Source: Xanthobacter sp. NM-25 (lineage in GTDB: Bacteria; Pseudomonadota; Alphaproteobacteria; Rhizobiales; Xanthobacteraceae). Taken from it: 64,000 bases of DNA. The stretch is taken from the NCBI RefSeq assembly GCF_022138605.1, contig NZ_JACBFS010000004.1, positions 434,001 to 498,000 on the forward strand, read 5' to 3'. How positions within the stretch are numbered: position 1 is the stretch's first letter; each line of letters opens with the position of its first letter. Of this stretch, positions 1 through 8,611 are shown one piece after another. The notes beneath the pieces were generated by a model, which saw nothing but the letters and a program-made list of their open reading frames with translations, made no database searches and was not told the DNA's origin. Position numbers and translations under genes: made by a program.

Positions 1-887
1 AACCAGCGTGTGACCTCTGGCTTCACGAGCGGCGAGAAGACTACCGTTTGGGCGACCAACATGACGAGGCTGCACACGCTGAACATGAGCCCGATCTGGT
101 AAGTGCTCATGTTGAGAATTTGCGTTCCGCGAAGCGCCAGGCTGACTTCGAAGGCTCCCAGAGCCGCGGCGGTTGCGAATGAGATAATAAGCAAGCGTGG
201 CAACGCAGCACCGGCCTCAGGCCCGCTTGCAGTCCCCCCCTCGCCAGGGCTGCGCTGAACAGAGCCGGGCACGAAGATCCATATTGCCAGCGCCACAACG
301 AGCGAAAAGCCCGATATGGCAAAGTAGGGCGAACGAGAGGCCGCAACCTCGCCCGAGCCTGGAACGAGGGCAGCGGTAACAACTACGGTGAAGCTTCCCA
401 GCATCGGTCCGACCAGAAAGCCGATGGCGCCGGCAATGTTGAGCAGAGCAAAGCGGCGCGCGCGCCATTCCCTGGACCGAGCATAGTCGCCGACAAGAGC
501 ATAGGCCGCCGGCACAATGGAAGCGGCGAACAGCCCATTCAGGAAGCGGCCGAGATAGAGCAGCGGGAGGCCATCGGCAACCGCAAACAGTGCCAGGGTC
601 AAGGAGAATCCAACCAGTCCCGCGAGCAGCACGGGGCGGCGGCCATGCCGATCCGCAAGGCGGCCCCATAGAGGTGCGAACAGAAACAGCGCGAGGGTGT
701 AGGTGCCAGTCAACATGCCGGTGTGCCGCGACACAACAATGGGATCCGTCGTTCCTGCGAGCCGTTCGATCGCAAGCGGAAGTATCGGCAGAAGGAACCC
801 ATAGCCCACGGAAATCGTGAACATTGCGAGCAGCAATGACAATGCCATCCACCATCGCAGTGGCTGGAAGGCGGTTGCCCCAATCAC
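1..887 (-). CDS. MFS exporter, C-terminus cut by window edge
   Basis: Read on the minus strand, this frame gives a hydrophobic protein with repeated membrane segments. It includes the MFS loop signature (GRLADRHGRRP, near residue 75) typical of drug/metal efflux permeases of the major facilitator superfamily. The frame is open to base 1, so the end lies outside the window. The start is taken as GTG at 887 because it overlaps the TGA of the preceding ATPase remnant in a GTGA arrangement, the usual sign of translational coupling. It lies downstream of metal-resistance genes and is probably a metal or drug exporter of the inner membrane. The substrate cannot be told from sequence alone. Confidence 0.85.
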   Translation of the reverse strand, partial: MIGATAFQPLRWWMALSLLLAMFTISVGYGFLLPILPLAIERLAGTTDPIVVSRHTGMLTGTYTLALFLFAPLWGRLADRHGRRPVLLAGLVGFSLTLALFAVADGLPLLYLGRFLNGLFAASIVPAAYALVGDYARSREWRARRFALLNIAGAIGFLVGPMLGSFTVVVTAALVPGSGEVAASRSPYFAISGFSLVVALAIWIFVPGSVQRSPGEGGTASGPEAGAALPRLLIISFATAAALGAFEVSLALRGTQILNMSTYQIGLMFSVCSLVMLVAQTVVFSPLVKPEVTRW

Positions 888-1335
888 GTCGCCGCCTCGG
901 CCGCGGCTTCCGTTGGTCCGCTTTGGATTCTGCTGCCGCGCGTAATGCCGGCCCGCCACGGGCGGTTGAGCATCAGGACGTTGATCGCCACCAGTACCGA
1001 ACGGCTGGAGATAGCGAGAGCGGCGATTTCCGGATTGAGCAGCATCGGGCGCTCACGCGGCACCGTCTACCTGGGCCCGGATCGCGGCGTCAGCCACCAC
1101 CACAGCAACCGGATTTCTTCGGGTGATGACCAGCACTGGAGACCGGTTGGTCCTGATCGCTGGCAGGCACGGCGGTGTCGGGCGCCGCCGCGCTTCCGTG
1201 ATTCCCGCGGGAGCCAGGGGCATTCGCCTTCTCCGAGGCTTCCGTGCCGGTATGGTCCCCGCCACAGCAGGACGACGCATTCGAAACCGAAGGCTCAGGG
1301 GTCGCCTTGGTGTGGTGGACGGAGGTGTTGCTCAT
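884..1335 (-). pseudogene. Heavy-metal P-type ATPase remnant with middle deleted
   Basis: Two pieces of one gene survive. Bases 1335-1090 encode an 80-residue leader rich in His and with CCGG motifs at both ends (SSCCGGDH and SGCCGGG), as in metal-binding N-termini of P1B ATPases. Bases 1066-884, in another frame, encode a C-terminus (MLLNPEIAALAISSRSVLVA, then INVLMLNR) that matches the last membrane helix of copper/zinc P1B ATPases. The whole catalytic core (TGES, CPx, DKTGT, GDGxNDAP) is missing, so the gene cannot work. The tail's TGA overlaps the GTG start of the MFS gene, so the two were once an operon. The N-terminal assignment is inferred from composition; the C-terminal one is firmer. 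Confidence 0.6.
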
Positions 1336-1651
1336 TCCGATGGCTCCAGCTTTCGGGGCATGACGATCGAGGGCGGCTTTGCGGGCGCTTTCACCCTATG
1401 CCGCCCATGCCCTCCCATTTCGTCATTTTCCAGAGTAGGCGCTGGTCCGGGCAGGCATCTTTAACCTCGATTAAGGTCCGTCGTCATTGGGGCGCCCATT
1501 GTTGTCGTACTAGATGCTCCCCCTTGGACTCAACATTCCGGTTGTCTCACTTGGCCGCATTTCGACTTGCATCGCTGCGATACGCGGCGGTTGGAACAGG
1601 GAAACCCTCTGGCGCCGGGCTATGTCGCTCGGATCAAGACTCGACCTGGGC
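1336..1651. other. Gene-free stretch, 316 bp
   Basis: No convincing gene is seen on either strand. It holds the palindrome-like element at 1460-1477, described separately, and presumably the promoter of the decayed ATPase gene to its left. Confidence 0.5.
1460..1477 (-). promoter_or_regulatory. Candidate metal-regulator operator
   Basis: TTTAACCTCGATTAAGGT has TTAA ends around CCTCGA. A near copy (minus-strand CTTAACCTCGATCAA) lies at 5442-5456, upstream of the intact copper ATPase. Both sit ahead of minus-strand metal ATPase genes. Size and partial dyad symmetry resemble MerR-family operators, but no -35/-10 pair is clear, so the regulator family is a guess. Confidence 0.35.
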
Positions 1652-2932
1652 TCACGGAACCGGCCACTCAAAATGCGGCAGCGTCGCAAAGGCGGCATAG
1701 CCGAGCGCTATTGCCGCCACCGTGGCGCCCGCCAGCGGGAGCCAGAAACGAACCGGTCCCGCGGCGGCAGCGATGGACAGGCGGCCAATGGCATTCGTGG
1801 CGAGCGCCAGAAGGACGGCATGTCCGACCGCCTCAACGGTTGCCGACTGCCCGAGCAACCGCAGCGCGCTGAGCACCGCGATGTCGACGTCGAATAGTCC
1901 CGAGATGGCAGAGGTCGCCACCATCCCGCCGCTGCTTCCGACCGAAAGGGCGGCGCTCACGGTGGAGACGACTGCGAAGAGCACCGCGAACAGGATCAGC
2001 GGCCCCACCTCGAAGGGGTTGCGCGGCGATTGCGCATCTTCACCCGAGACGGTGTGGCGCGACAGCAGGATGAGACTGCCGCAGGCCGCAAAGCCGGCGA
2101 ATGCGGCCAGGATGGCCAGACCCGCGACGCCCAGCACCGCCGGCGCGATGATGGCGACGATTGCGGTAACCCGGATCGCGGATACGCCCGCCGCAAGGAT
2201 CGCGGCACCCGCCAACGGCCAGGGATCCCCTCCCGTCCTGGCGGTCCGCGCCAGCGACAGGGTTACCGCGGTGGACGAGATGACGGCCCCGGCAAGACCG
2301 CTGACCAGAACACCCCGGGTGGTGCCGAGAACCCGCACCGCGATGTAGCCGAGGAAGGAGATCGCCGCCGTCAGCACGGTGAAGAACCATACCTGCCGGG
2401 GATTGAAGCCGCCCCAGGGATCGACCGCTCGATCGGGCAGCAGCGGCAGGATGATCGCCGTCATCACCGCGAGCACCAGAGCCGAACGAAGCTCGATCCA
2501 GGAAATTCGCCTGAGAAGCCCGTGCAGAAGCTCGCGACTGGCGAGAACGGCGGCGAGCGCGGCCCCGCCGGCGGCGGCGGCGCGTTGATCCCCGACGACG
2601 GCAAGCGCACCCAGGGCGAACACACCCAGCGCGGCGATGGTGCCGGTCACGCTGTAATCCTCGTCGTGGAGGGATTCGCGCGCCTTGTACCAGGCGAAGA
2701 CCGCGGTGAAGGCGAGGAAGCCGGCGATCAGGATGGAGGGGGCGTCGAGGCGGACGCCGAGAGCTGCCGTCGCGCCGCCGAGCAGTCCGGAAATGCCGTA
2801 TGTCCGGATGCCCGCCGCGCGCCCGCCCTCCGGTGTGTCGCGCTCACGCCATCCACGCTCCAGGCCGACGAGCAAGCCGATGGCAAGCGACAGGCCGAGT
2901 TGCAAGATCAAGACGTCCATGGCTTGGTCCAT
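1652..2932 (-). CDS. MgtC/SapB family membrane protein with DUF4010
   Basis: The 426-residue protein has about a dozen hydrophobic segments. Its N-terminal part carries the MgtC/SapB signature (LSLAIGLLVGLERGWRER, residues 14-31, then IRTYGISGLLGG), and the remainder corresponds to the DUF4010 membrane domain. Full-length members of this MgtC-DUF4010 family are about 410-430 residues, so this one looks complete. The biochemical role is unknown; relatives are linked to Mg2+ homeostasis or small-molecule transport. ATG 2932 is used; a second ATG at 2920 is in frame. It lies on the minus strand among metal-resistance genes, with no close operon partner (266 bp from the ATPase upstream). Confidence 0.85.
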   Translation of the reverse strand: MDQAMDVLILQLGLSLAIGLLVGLERGWRERDTPEGGRAAGIRTYGISGLLGGATAALGVRLDAPSILIAGFLAFTAVFAWYKARESLHDEDYSVTGTIAALGVFALGALAVVGDQRAAAAGGAALAAVLASRELLHGLLRRISWIELRSALVLAVMTAIILPLLPDRAVDPWGGFNPRQVWFFTVLTAAISFLGYIAVRVLGTTRGVLVSGLAGAVISSTAVTLSLARTARTGGDPWPLAGAAILAAGVSAIRVTAIVAIIAPAVLGVAGLAILAAFAGFAACGSLILLSRHTVSGEDAQSPRNPFEVGPLILFAVLFAVVSTVSAALSVGSSGGMVATSAISGLFDVDIAVLSALRLLGQSATVEAVGHAVLLALATNAIGRLSIAAAAGPVRFWLPLAGATVAAIALGYAAFATLPHFEWPVP

Positions 2933-3198
2933 GATGGATAAGTCACCCGATCTGCATAGCTGATCAGGATTTCTGCCCGTTCATCCGGAGCAGTAGCTTG
3001 TCGCACCGATGGAATGAATGCCAAAGCGCTGCCGCGATCCACGTGAGAATCCGTGGCCCTGCACATTGCGTTCAACACGCTAGGGAGCGTAGCAAAGCTG
3101 AATTTCAGCTTGGTCGCGGCGGTGCCAATGACTGCGTAGAGGCGATAGGAACCTTGGAGATACACGCCGCAGCGAGCGAAACATCCCGCGCCGCATCC

Positions 3199-5301
3199 TC
3201 ATTTGTGCCGCCTGTAGAAACGCAGGAACTGCGCGTTGATGGCGACGATAACGGTGCTGGCGGACATGAAGACAGCGGCGACGGCCGGGGTCATCAGGAA
3301 GCCCGTTCCGAAGGTGATGCCAGCCGCCATCGGGATGGCGATTGCATTGTAGCCGGTCGCCCAGATCAGGTTCTGCACCATCTTGCGATAGGTAGCGCGT
3401 GACAGGCCGAGGATCGCGGCTACATCGCGCGGGTCGCTCCTGACCAAGACGACATCGGCGGATTCCACCGCGACGTCGGTGCCGGCGCCAATGGCGATCC
3501 CGAGATCGGCCACAACCAGCGCTGGCGCGTCATTCACGCCGTCGCCAACCATGGCAACCTGCAGTCCGCGCGCCTGCAACTCCACGATCTTCTCGGATTT
3601 CTGATTCGGCAGCACCTCGGCGAAATACTCGGCTATGCCAAGTTCCTCCGACACCGCTTGCGCGACCCCCGTGGCGTCGCCGGTGAGCATCACGGAGTCG
3701 ATGCCGAGCGACTTCAGTTCGGCGATGGCCGCCTTCGATTCCGGCCGGACGATGTCGGCCAGCGCGAACAGGGCGCGCGGCTCGCCATCGCGGACGAGGA
3801 TGACCACCGTCTTGCCCTGAGCTTCCAGTTGGTCGAGCCGATCGCGGCCGATCGCCTTGCCCTGCCTTGCGAGATGGCCGGGGCTCACGATACGGATGTC
3901 GGCGCCATCGACCTTTGCGACGATGCCCTCGCCGGTGATGTTGCTGACCTCGCTGGCCTTCGGGATGGTCAAGTTGCGAACTCTCGCCTCGGCTACGATG
4001 CCGTGGGCGATCGGATGCTCGGACTGGCTCTCGGCCGCTGCGGCGAGGGCGAGTTCCTCGTTCTCGTCACCGCCGGCGAGCAGCACGATGTCGCTGACGC
4101 CAAACCGGCCTTCCGTCAACGTGCCGGTCTTGTCGAAGACCACAGCGTTCAGATTGCGCGCGCGTTCGAAGGCCGCGCGGTCACGGATCAGAAGTCCGTT
4201 CCCAGCGCTGAGCGAGGTGCTGACGGCGACGACGAGCGGAACGGCAAGCCCGAGCGCATGTGGGCACGCGACCACCATAACCGTCACCATGCGCTCAAGC
4301 GCGAACTCGAGCGACTCTCCGAGAACCAGCCACCAGACGAAGAGCGTGCCGAAGCCGACGGCGAGAGCGATATAGGTGAGCCATGAGGCGGCGCGGTTGG
4401 CGATGTCCTGCGTTCTGGAGCGCGTCGCCTGCGCCTTCTTCACGAGATCGATGACTTGGGCGAGATAGGTAGCGTCGCCCGTAGCGGTCACCTCGATGGT
4501 CACGGCATTGGCGCCGTTGATCGCGCCGCCAATGGCGGTGGCGCCGACCGTCTTGGAAACCGGGCGGGATTCGCCGGTCAACATCGCCTCGTTGAAGCCG
4601 GATGACCCCTCAATGATCTTCCCGTCCACGGGCACCTTGGCGCCCGGGCGTACGAGAACCCGATCCCCCGGCTGCAATGCGAAGATGGGAACCTCTTGCA
4701 TCGAGCCGTCGGCGCCGATCTTCGTAGCGCTATCGGGCAGCAGCCGGACCAGTTCCTCGAGCGCCCGCGAGGCACCCATCACGGAGCGCATCTCGACCCA
4801 GTGGCCGAGAAGCATGATCGCGACCAAGGTCACGAGTTCCCAATAGAACGGCTCTCCCGGAAAGCCGAAAGTGGTGGCGGCCGAGAAGAAGTAGGCCGCC
4901 GAGATCGCCAGGGCGATCAGGGTCATCATCCCGGGCTGCCCCTTGCGCAGCTCGGACGTGAAACCGGTGAGGAATGGCCACCCGCCATAGACGTAGGCGA
5001 TGGTCGAGAGCGCGAATAGGACGATGCTGTCGCCCGGAAATGCCATTTTCTCGGCGATGCCAAACCAATGCTGGATCATCGGCGACAGAAGCAAGACCGG
5101 AGGCGTGAGAACGAGCGTGACCCAGAAACGGCGCCGAAAGTCGGCGACCATCGCGCCATGATCATGCCCGGCATGCTCGGAATGACTGGAACCGGCTGCC
5201 GCCACGATCGTGGGATCGGTGTGACGATCATCCTGCCGCAGGCTGCCAGCATGATCGGCATGACCGTTGTGATCGTGGGCATGTGGCCGGTCGGAGGTCA
5301 T
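3199..5301 (-). CDS. copB: Copper-translocating P1B ATPase (CPH type, CopB-like)
   Basis: A 700-residue inner-membrane metal pump driven by ATP. The N-terminus is rich in His (HAHDHNGHADHAG), with no CxxC heavy-metal domain. Motifs in order are TGES near 243, the metal-site motif CPH in VVACPHALG near 346, the phosphorylated Asp in DKTGT near 390, SEHP in the nucleotide domain, and GDGVNDAPAL. CPH with a His-rich N-terminus marks the P1B-3 (CopB, Cu+/Cu2+) subgroup rather than CPC CopA pumps. ATG 5301 is chosen over an in-frame start at 5385 because AGGA lies 9 nt before it and the His-rich tail begins there. It follows the copper operon on the same strand. Copper export is inferred from subgroup and context. 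Confidence 0.93.
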   Translation of the reverse strand: MTSDRPHAHDHNGHADHAGSLRQDDRHTDPTIVAAAGSSHSEHAGHDHGAMVADFRRRFWVTLVLTPPVLLLSPMIQHWFGIAEKMAFPGDSIVLFALSTIAYVYGGWPFLTGFTSELRKGQPGMMTLIALAISAAYFFSAATTFGFPGEPFYWELVTLVAIMLLGHWVEMRSVMGASRALEELVRLLPDSATKIGADGSMQEVPIFALQPGDRVLVRPGAKVPVDGKIIEGSSGFNEAMLTGESRPVSKTVGATAIGGAINGANAVTIEVTATGDATYLAQVIDLVKKAQATRSRTQDIANRAASWLTYIALAVGFGTLFVWWLVLGESLEFALERMVTVMVVACPHALGLAVPLVVAVSTSLSAGNGLLIRDRAAFERARNLNAVVFDKTGTLTEGRFGVSDIVLLAGGDENEELALAAAAESQSEHPIAHGIVAEARVRNLTIPKASEVSNITGEGIVAKVDGADIRIVSPGHLARQGKAIGRDRLDQLEAQGKTVVILVRDGEPRALFALADIVRPESKAAIAELKSLGIDSVMLTGDATGVAQAVSEELGIAEYFAEVLPNQKSEKIVELQARGLQVAMVGDGVNDAPALVVADLGIAIGAGTDVAVESADVVLVRSDPRDVAAILGLSRATYRKMVQNLIWATGYNAIAIPMAAGITFGTGFLMTPAVAAVFMSASTVIVAINAQFLRFYRRHK

Positions 5302-5644
5302 TCTACGCAATCCTGCTGTTTGTTGCGGCCTTCGGGAGATTGTGGTGCTTACGGAATCGATGAAGTTCGGCCTGCGCACCCCCAACGTGGGCGCACTTTC
5401 ATGCCGCGCCTGTTTGGTCGCCGGTTGCTCAAGGCATGTCTTTGATCGAGGTTAAGTTCGCCGATGGGCCAAGAGGTCATGGATGAAGCTCAATTTGGCG
5501 TCGTGCACCAACGGCCGAGCAGGCACGGCTTGCCGGGCCGAATCGTGAAAGCTCGTGCGGCCAGCGATTTCGGGAAGACAAGCCGGCTCTCGGACAGAGA
5601 GTTCGCCCCACGCTTCCATGCGTGCGCTAGGCAAATTCGTCTGG
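5302..5644. other. Gene-free stretch upstream of copB
   Basis: About 340 bp with no supported gene on either strand. It contains the repeated operator-like element at 5442-5456 and should carry the promoter of the copper ATPase gene. Confidence 0.5.
5442..5456 (-). promoter_or_regulatory. Second copy of the candidate metal-regulator operator
   Basis: Plus-strand TTGATCGAGGTTAAG reads CTTAACCTCGATCAA on the minus strand, matching the element at 1460-1477 in 13 of 15 positions. It lies about 140 bp before the copB start. Function is inferred only from recurrence and placement. Confidence 0.35.
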
Positions 5645-5860
5645 TCACGTTCTTTTCATGCCGACGACCATTCGACGAAGAACCTCGTCGCGCTGGACGA
5701 AATGATGCCAGAGGGCAGCGCTCACATGAACGACCGTGACGGCGAGCAGCAGCCATGTGAGAACTCAATGGATTGGGGCGAAGGCCGTGCTGTCCACATA
5801 CATCGCGACAATGCCACTAATCGGCAGCGCCTTCCGAATGCTCTCCGATCGTTCGTCCAT
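5645..5860 (-). pseudogene. Cytochrome b561 remnant
   Basis: The frame starts with ATG 5860 and after about 31 codons meets an in-frame TGA, then continues with TWLLLAVTVVHVSAALWHHF and VQRDEVLRRMV to a stop at 5645. The second part is the last helix and tail of bacterial cytochrome b561, including the haem-ligand His region and the HHFVxRDxVLRRM end. The normal length is about 180 residues with four helices; at most one or two remain here. It follows the DUF411 gene closely and was probably the last gene of the copper operon before decay. Confidence 0.65.
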
Positions 5861-5870
5861 GGCTGTGCGC

Positions 5871-6344
5871 TCAACTTGGAATCGGGCTGGCGCCGCGGAA
5901 GCGCATGAACACGCTCGGCGGTTCGGAACCAAAAGCCATCACGTCGTAGGTCTCGGGTTCCATTCCGGCGACGTCCATGCCGGGTGATCCCACCGGCATG
6001 CCGGCAACAGCAACTCCGCGCACGGACGGCCGGGCAGCCAAGAGCCGGGCCAAAGCCGCGGCCGGAACGTGGCCCTCGAGAAGGAAGTTCTCGACCTCGG
6101 CCGTGTGGCAGGACCAGAGCGCCGACGGAATCCCAAAGCGAACTTTGATCGCGTTGATCCTCGGCTCCTCGACGATCTTCGTGGGAAAGCCGGCCTTCGC
6201 GATGTGGTCGGCCCAAGCGCTGCAGCAGCTGCAGGACGGGTCCTTGTAGACCGTGACCAGAGGTTGGCCAGCGGCCCTGGCAGCCGCCGGCGCGAACAGT
6301 GTCGCGCCCGCGAGCAGGAGCATGCGTCTGCGGTCCATGTTCAT
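5871..6344 (-). CDS. DUF411 metal-binding exported protein
   Basis: The 157-residue protein has an N-terminal signal (MNMDRRRMLLLAGATLFAPA, cut near ARA-AGQ) and a DUF411 domain. The domain has the CSCC motif in YKDPSCSCCSAWADHI, then a conserved HTAEV and a MPVGSPGM segment. DUF411 proteins accompany copper and silver resistance genes and are thought to be periplasmic metal binders with a thioredoxin-like fold. ATG 6344 is preceded by GGAGGA at about 8 nt. It is last of the intact genes in the minus-strand copper operon, 56 bp after the CusF-like gene, with a strong hairpin between. Confidence 0.88.
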   Translation of the reverse strand: MNMDRRRMLLLAGATLFAPAAARAAGQPLVTVYKDPSCSCCSAWADHIAKAGFPTKIVEEPRINAIKVRFGIPSALWSCHTAEVENFLLEGHVPAAALARLLAARPSVRGVAVAGMPVGSPGMDVAGMEPETYDVMAFGSEPPSVFMRFRGASPIPS

Positions 6345-6363
6345 CGGGCAATCCTCCGGCGGA

Positions 6364-6387
6364 CGGGGAGCGCTGCGGCGCTCCCCG
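6364..6387 (-). other. Perfect 10-bp stem hairpin between operon genes
   Basis: CGGGGAGCGC, a TGCG loop, then GCGCTCCCCG. No T-run follows, so it is not a normal intrinsic terminator. It could protect the upstream message or lower expression of the DUF411 gene. Confidence 0.6.
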
Positions 6388-6400
6388 AGACAACGAGATG

Positions 6401-6685
6401 TTACTTCGACTTGTCGATCTTGGTGACCGTCAGTCGGCCGCTCACCCGATCGGCCTCGAACTTCACCTTGTCGCCCACCTTGACCGCTTTCAGCATGGCC
6501 GGGTCGGCGACGGCGAACACCATCGTCATGCCGTCCATGTCGAGGTTCTTGATCGGCCCATGCTTGAGCGTGACCTTGCCTTGGGCCTGGTCGATCTTGG
6601 TGATCTGCCCGTCGACCGGCGCGGTTTGCGCCAAGGCGACGGTCGAGAACGCGGAGATCGCTGCTGCTATCATCAGTTTGCGCAT
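6401..6685 (-). CDS. cusF: CusF-like periplasmic copper-binding protein
   Basis: The 94-residue precursor has a signal peptide ending near VALA-Q and a small OB-fold domain of the CusF/DUF... copper-chaperone type. Key features are a conserved DMDGMTMVF stretch, with the Met pair that binds Cu(I)/Ag(I), and a LKHGPI segment with the His. In CusF the ligands are one His, two Met and a nearby Trp; the Trp is not evident here. It would deliver periplasmic copper to a CusBA-type pump, which is encoded at 17,042-21,627. ATG 6685 is preceded by GGAG at 9 nt. Confidence 0.9.
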   Translation of the reverse strand: MRKLMIAAAISAFSTVALAQTAPVDGQITKIDQAQGKVTLKHGPIKNLDMDGMTMVFAVADPAMLKAVKVGDKVKFEADRVSGRLTVTKIDKSK

Positions 6686-6710
6686 GTCTATGCTCCTTTG
6701 TTCGGTGCAA

Positions 6711-7181
6711 CTACTTGACGATGATGGTGCCGGACATCCCGGCTTCCCGATGACCGGGGATGAGGCAGGAGAAGTCGAACTCCCCGGCCTTGGTGAATTT
6801 CCAGACGATGTCGCCGGTCTTCTTCGGGGCCAGGCGCTTGGCGTTGGGATCGTCATGCTCCATGTCCGGGTTCTTCATCATCTCGGCCATGTGCTTGAGG
6901 TTTTCGTCGAGCGTGCCGACGACGATCTCGTGATCGAGCTCACCATTGTTGCGGATGGCGAACTTGACCTGCTCGCCCTTGCGGATGTCGATCTTGTTCG
7001 GGATGAACACCATCTTCCCGTCCGCTTCGCGCATGGTGATTTGGATGGTGCGTGCTGGTTTCTTGGGATCTCCGGGTTCGCCATAGGCCCGGTCATCCCC
7101 GTGGGAATGACCAGCGTCGGCCAGCGCTGCGGTCGACAGAGTAAGGGCCGCAAGCGCGGCGATCAGGAATCGTGGTTGCAC
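6711..7181 (-). CDS. Cupredoxin family copper-binding protein
   Basis: A secreted blue-copper-like protein: signal peptide ending near ALA-DAG, a short His-rich linker (GHSHGDD), then a plastocyanin/azurin-type domain. The predicted ligands are His in NNGELDHEIVVG and the Cys, His and Met in FSCLIPGHREAGMSG. GTG 7181 is chosen because GAGAAGGA sits 7 nt before it; an ATG at 7208 is in frame but overlaps the end of the multicopper oxidase and lacks a site. It lies between copA and cusF and probably stores or carries copper in the periplasm. Confidence 0.87.
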   Translation of the reverse strand: MQPRFLIAALAALTLSTAALADAGHSHGDDRAYGEPGDPKKPARTIQITMREADGKMVFIPNKIDIRKGEQVKFAIRNNGELDHEIVVGTLDENLKHMAEMMKNPDMEHDDPNAKRLAPKKTGDIVWKFTKAGEFDFSCLIPGHREAGMSGTIIVK

Positions 7182-7194
7182 GTAGAAATCCTTC

Positions 7195-8592
7195 TCAATG
7201 ATTGCCATGGGGGGATTTTTTGCCGGGTTTCACGACGGTGAACTCGGCAGTTTTCGTCTTGTCGAACGCGGCGGGAGGCTTGCGTTCGGCTTTTTTCGGT
7301 TCGCCCTTCCACTCGAAGGCGACCGTCCCTTCCGGGTGCTTGAACCAGCCCGGATCCTTGTAGTCGCCGGATGCGAGCCCCTCGCGCACCTTGACGACCG
7401 AGAACATGCCGCCCATCTCGACCGCCCCGAACTGGGCGAAGCCCGTCATCATCGGCAGGGTGTTGTCGGGCAGCGGCATTTCCATCTCGCCCATGTCGGC
7501 CATGCCGGCGGTGCCCATCGGCATGTAGTCCGGCACCAGCTTGCGGACCTTCTTGGCAAACTCCTTCTTGTCGACGCCGATGAAGTTGCGCACGTCGTGA
7601 CCCATGGCGTTCATGGTGTGGTGCGACTTGTGGCAGTGGATCGCCCAATCGCCGGGCTTGTCGGCGACGAAATCGAAAGCGCGCATCTGTCCGACGGCGC
7701 AATCGATGGTGACCTCCGGCCAGGCCGCCGCCTCCGGCACCCAGCCGCCGTCCGTGCACGACACCTTGAAGTCGTAGCCGTGCATGTGGATGGGGTGGTT
7801 CGTCATGGTGAGATTACCGAACCGGATGCGGACTTTCTCACCTTTGCCGGCGACGATGTGGTCGATGCCGGGGAAAACCCGGCTGTTCCAGGTCCACATG
7901 TTGAAGTCGGTCATCTCGGCGACCTTCGGCACATAGGTGCCGGGATCGATGTCGTAGGCCGCCATCAGGAACACGAAGTCGCGGTCGACGCGCCGGAAGG
8001 CGGGGTCCTTCGGATGCACCACAAAGAAGCCCATCATGCCCATGGCCATCTGGACCATCTCGTCGGCATGGGGGTGGTACATGAACGTGCCGCTCTTCTG
8101 GAGCTGGAATTCGTAGACGAAGGTCTTGCCTGGCCTGATGTGCGGTTGGGTCAGCCCGCCGACCCCGTCCATGCCGCAGGGCAGCAACTGCCCGTGCCAA
8201 TGGATGGTGGTGTGCTCCGGCAGCTTGTTGGTGACGAAGATGCGGACCTTGTCGCCCTCGACCGCCTCGATGGTCGGTCCTGGCGACTGGCCGTTATAGC
8301 CCCACAGGTGGCCGACCATGCCGGGCGAGAACTCGCGCACCACCGGCTCGGCGACGAGATGGAATTCCTTCCAGTCGCCGTTCATGCGCCACGGCAGGGT
8401 CCAGCCGTTGAGCGTGACGACGGGCTGATAGTCCGGCCCGCTCGTCGGAACGAGCGGTGGCTGCATGACCGATTCCTTCATGGTTGCGGCTTCGGGGATC
8501 GCAGCCGCCTGGGCGCGGCCTGAGACCGCGCTTGCGCTGATCAGCGCCATGCCACCGGAGGCGCCGAGGAAATTTCGACGTGAGATCGTCAT
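7195..8592 (-). CDS. copA: CopA-like multicopper oxidase, Tat-exported
   Basis: The 465-residue protein begins with a twin-arginine signal (TISRRNFLGASGG). Copper-ligand motifs are HWHGQ near residue 135, MYHPHADE, HPIHMHGYDF and HCHKSHHTMNAMG, which together make the type 1, 2 and 3 centres. Periplasmic oxidases of this family protect against copper, typically by oxidising Cu(I) to Cu(II). It is 19 bp after the TolC gene and overlaps or abuts the cupredoxin gene, so all belong to one transcript. A Met-containing stretch near residue 375 (GTAGMADMGEMEMP) may give extra copper sites. The symbol is by family; the oxidase differs from the second one at 12,279. Confidence 0.92.
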   Translation of the reverse strand: MTISRRNFLGASGGMALISASAVSGRAQAAAIPEAATMKESVMQPPLVPTSGPDYQPVVTLNGWTLPWRMNGDWKEFHLVAEPVVREFSPGMVGHLWGYNGQSPGPTIEAVEGDKVRIFVTNKLPEHTTIHWHGQLLPCGMDGVGGLTQPHIRPGKTFVYEFQLQKSGTFMYHPHADEMVQMAMGMMGFFVVHPKDPAFRRVDRDFVFLMAAYDIDPGTYVPKVAEMTDFNMWTWNSRVFPGIDHIVAGKGEKVRIRFGNLTMTNHPIHMHGYDFKVSCTDGGWVPEAAAWPEVTIDCAVGQMRAFDFVADKPGDWAIHCHKSHHTMNAMGHDVRNFIGVDKKEFAKKVRKLVPDYMPMGTAGMADMGEMEMPLPDNTLPMMTGFAQFGAVEMGGMFSVVKVREGLASGDYKDPGWFKHPEGTVAFEWKGEPKKAERKPPAAFDKTKTAEFTVVKPGKKSPHGNH

Positions 8593-8611
8593 GATGGTCT
8601 CCCTTTTCCGG

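Noticed and set aside
945..1700. A 251-codon plus-strand frame
   Set aside because: It runs antisense to the ATPase remnant and through gene-free DNA; its Arg/Ser-rich text matches nothing.
2908..3165. An 85-codon minus-strand frame between copB and the MgtC-like gene
   Set aside because: No ribosome site, no domain, and it overlaps the start of the MgtC-like gene.
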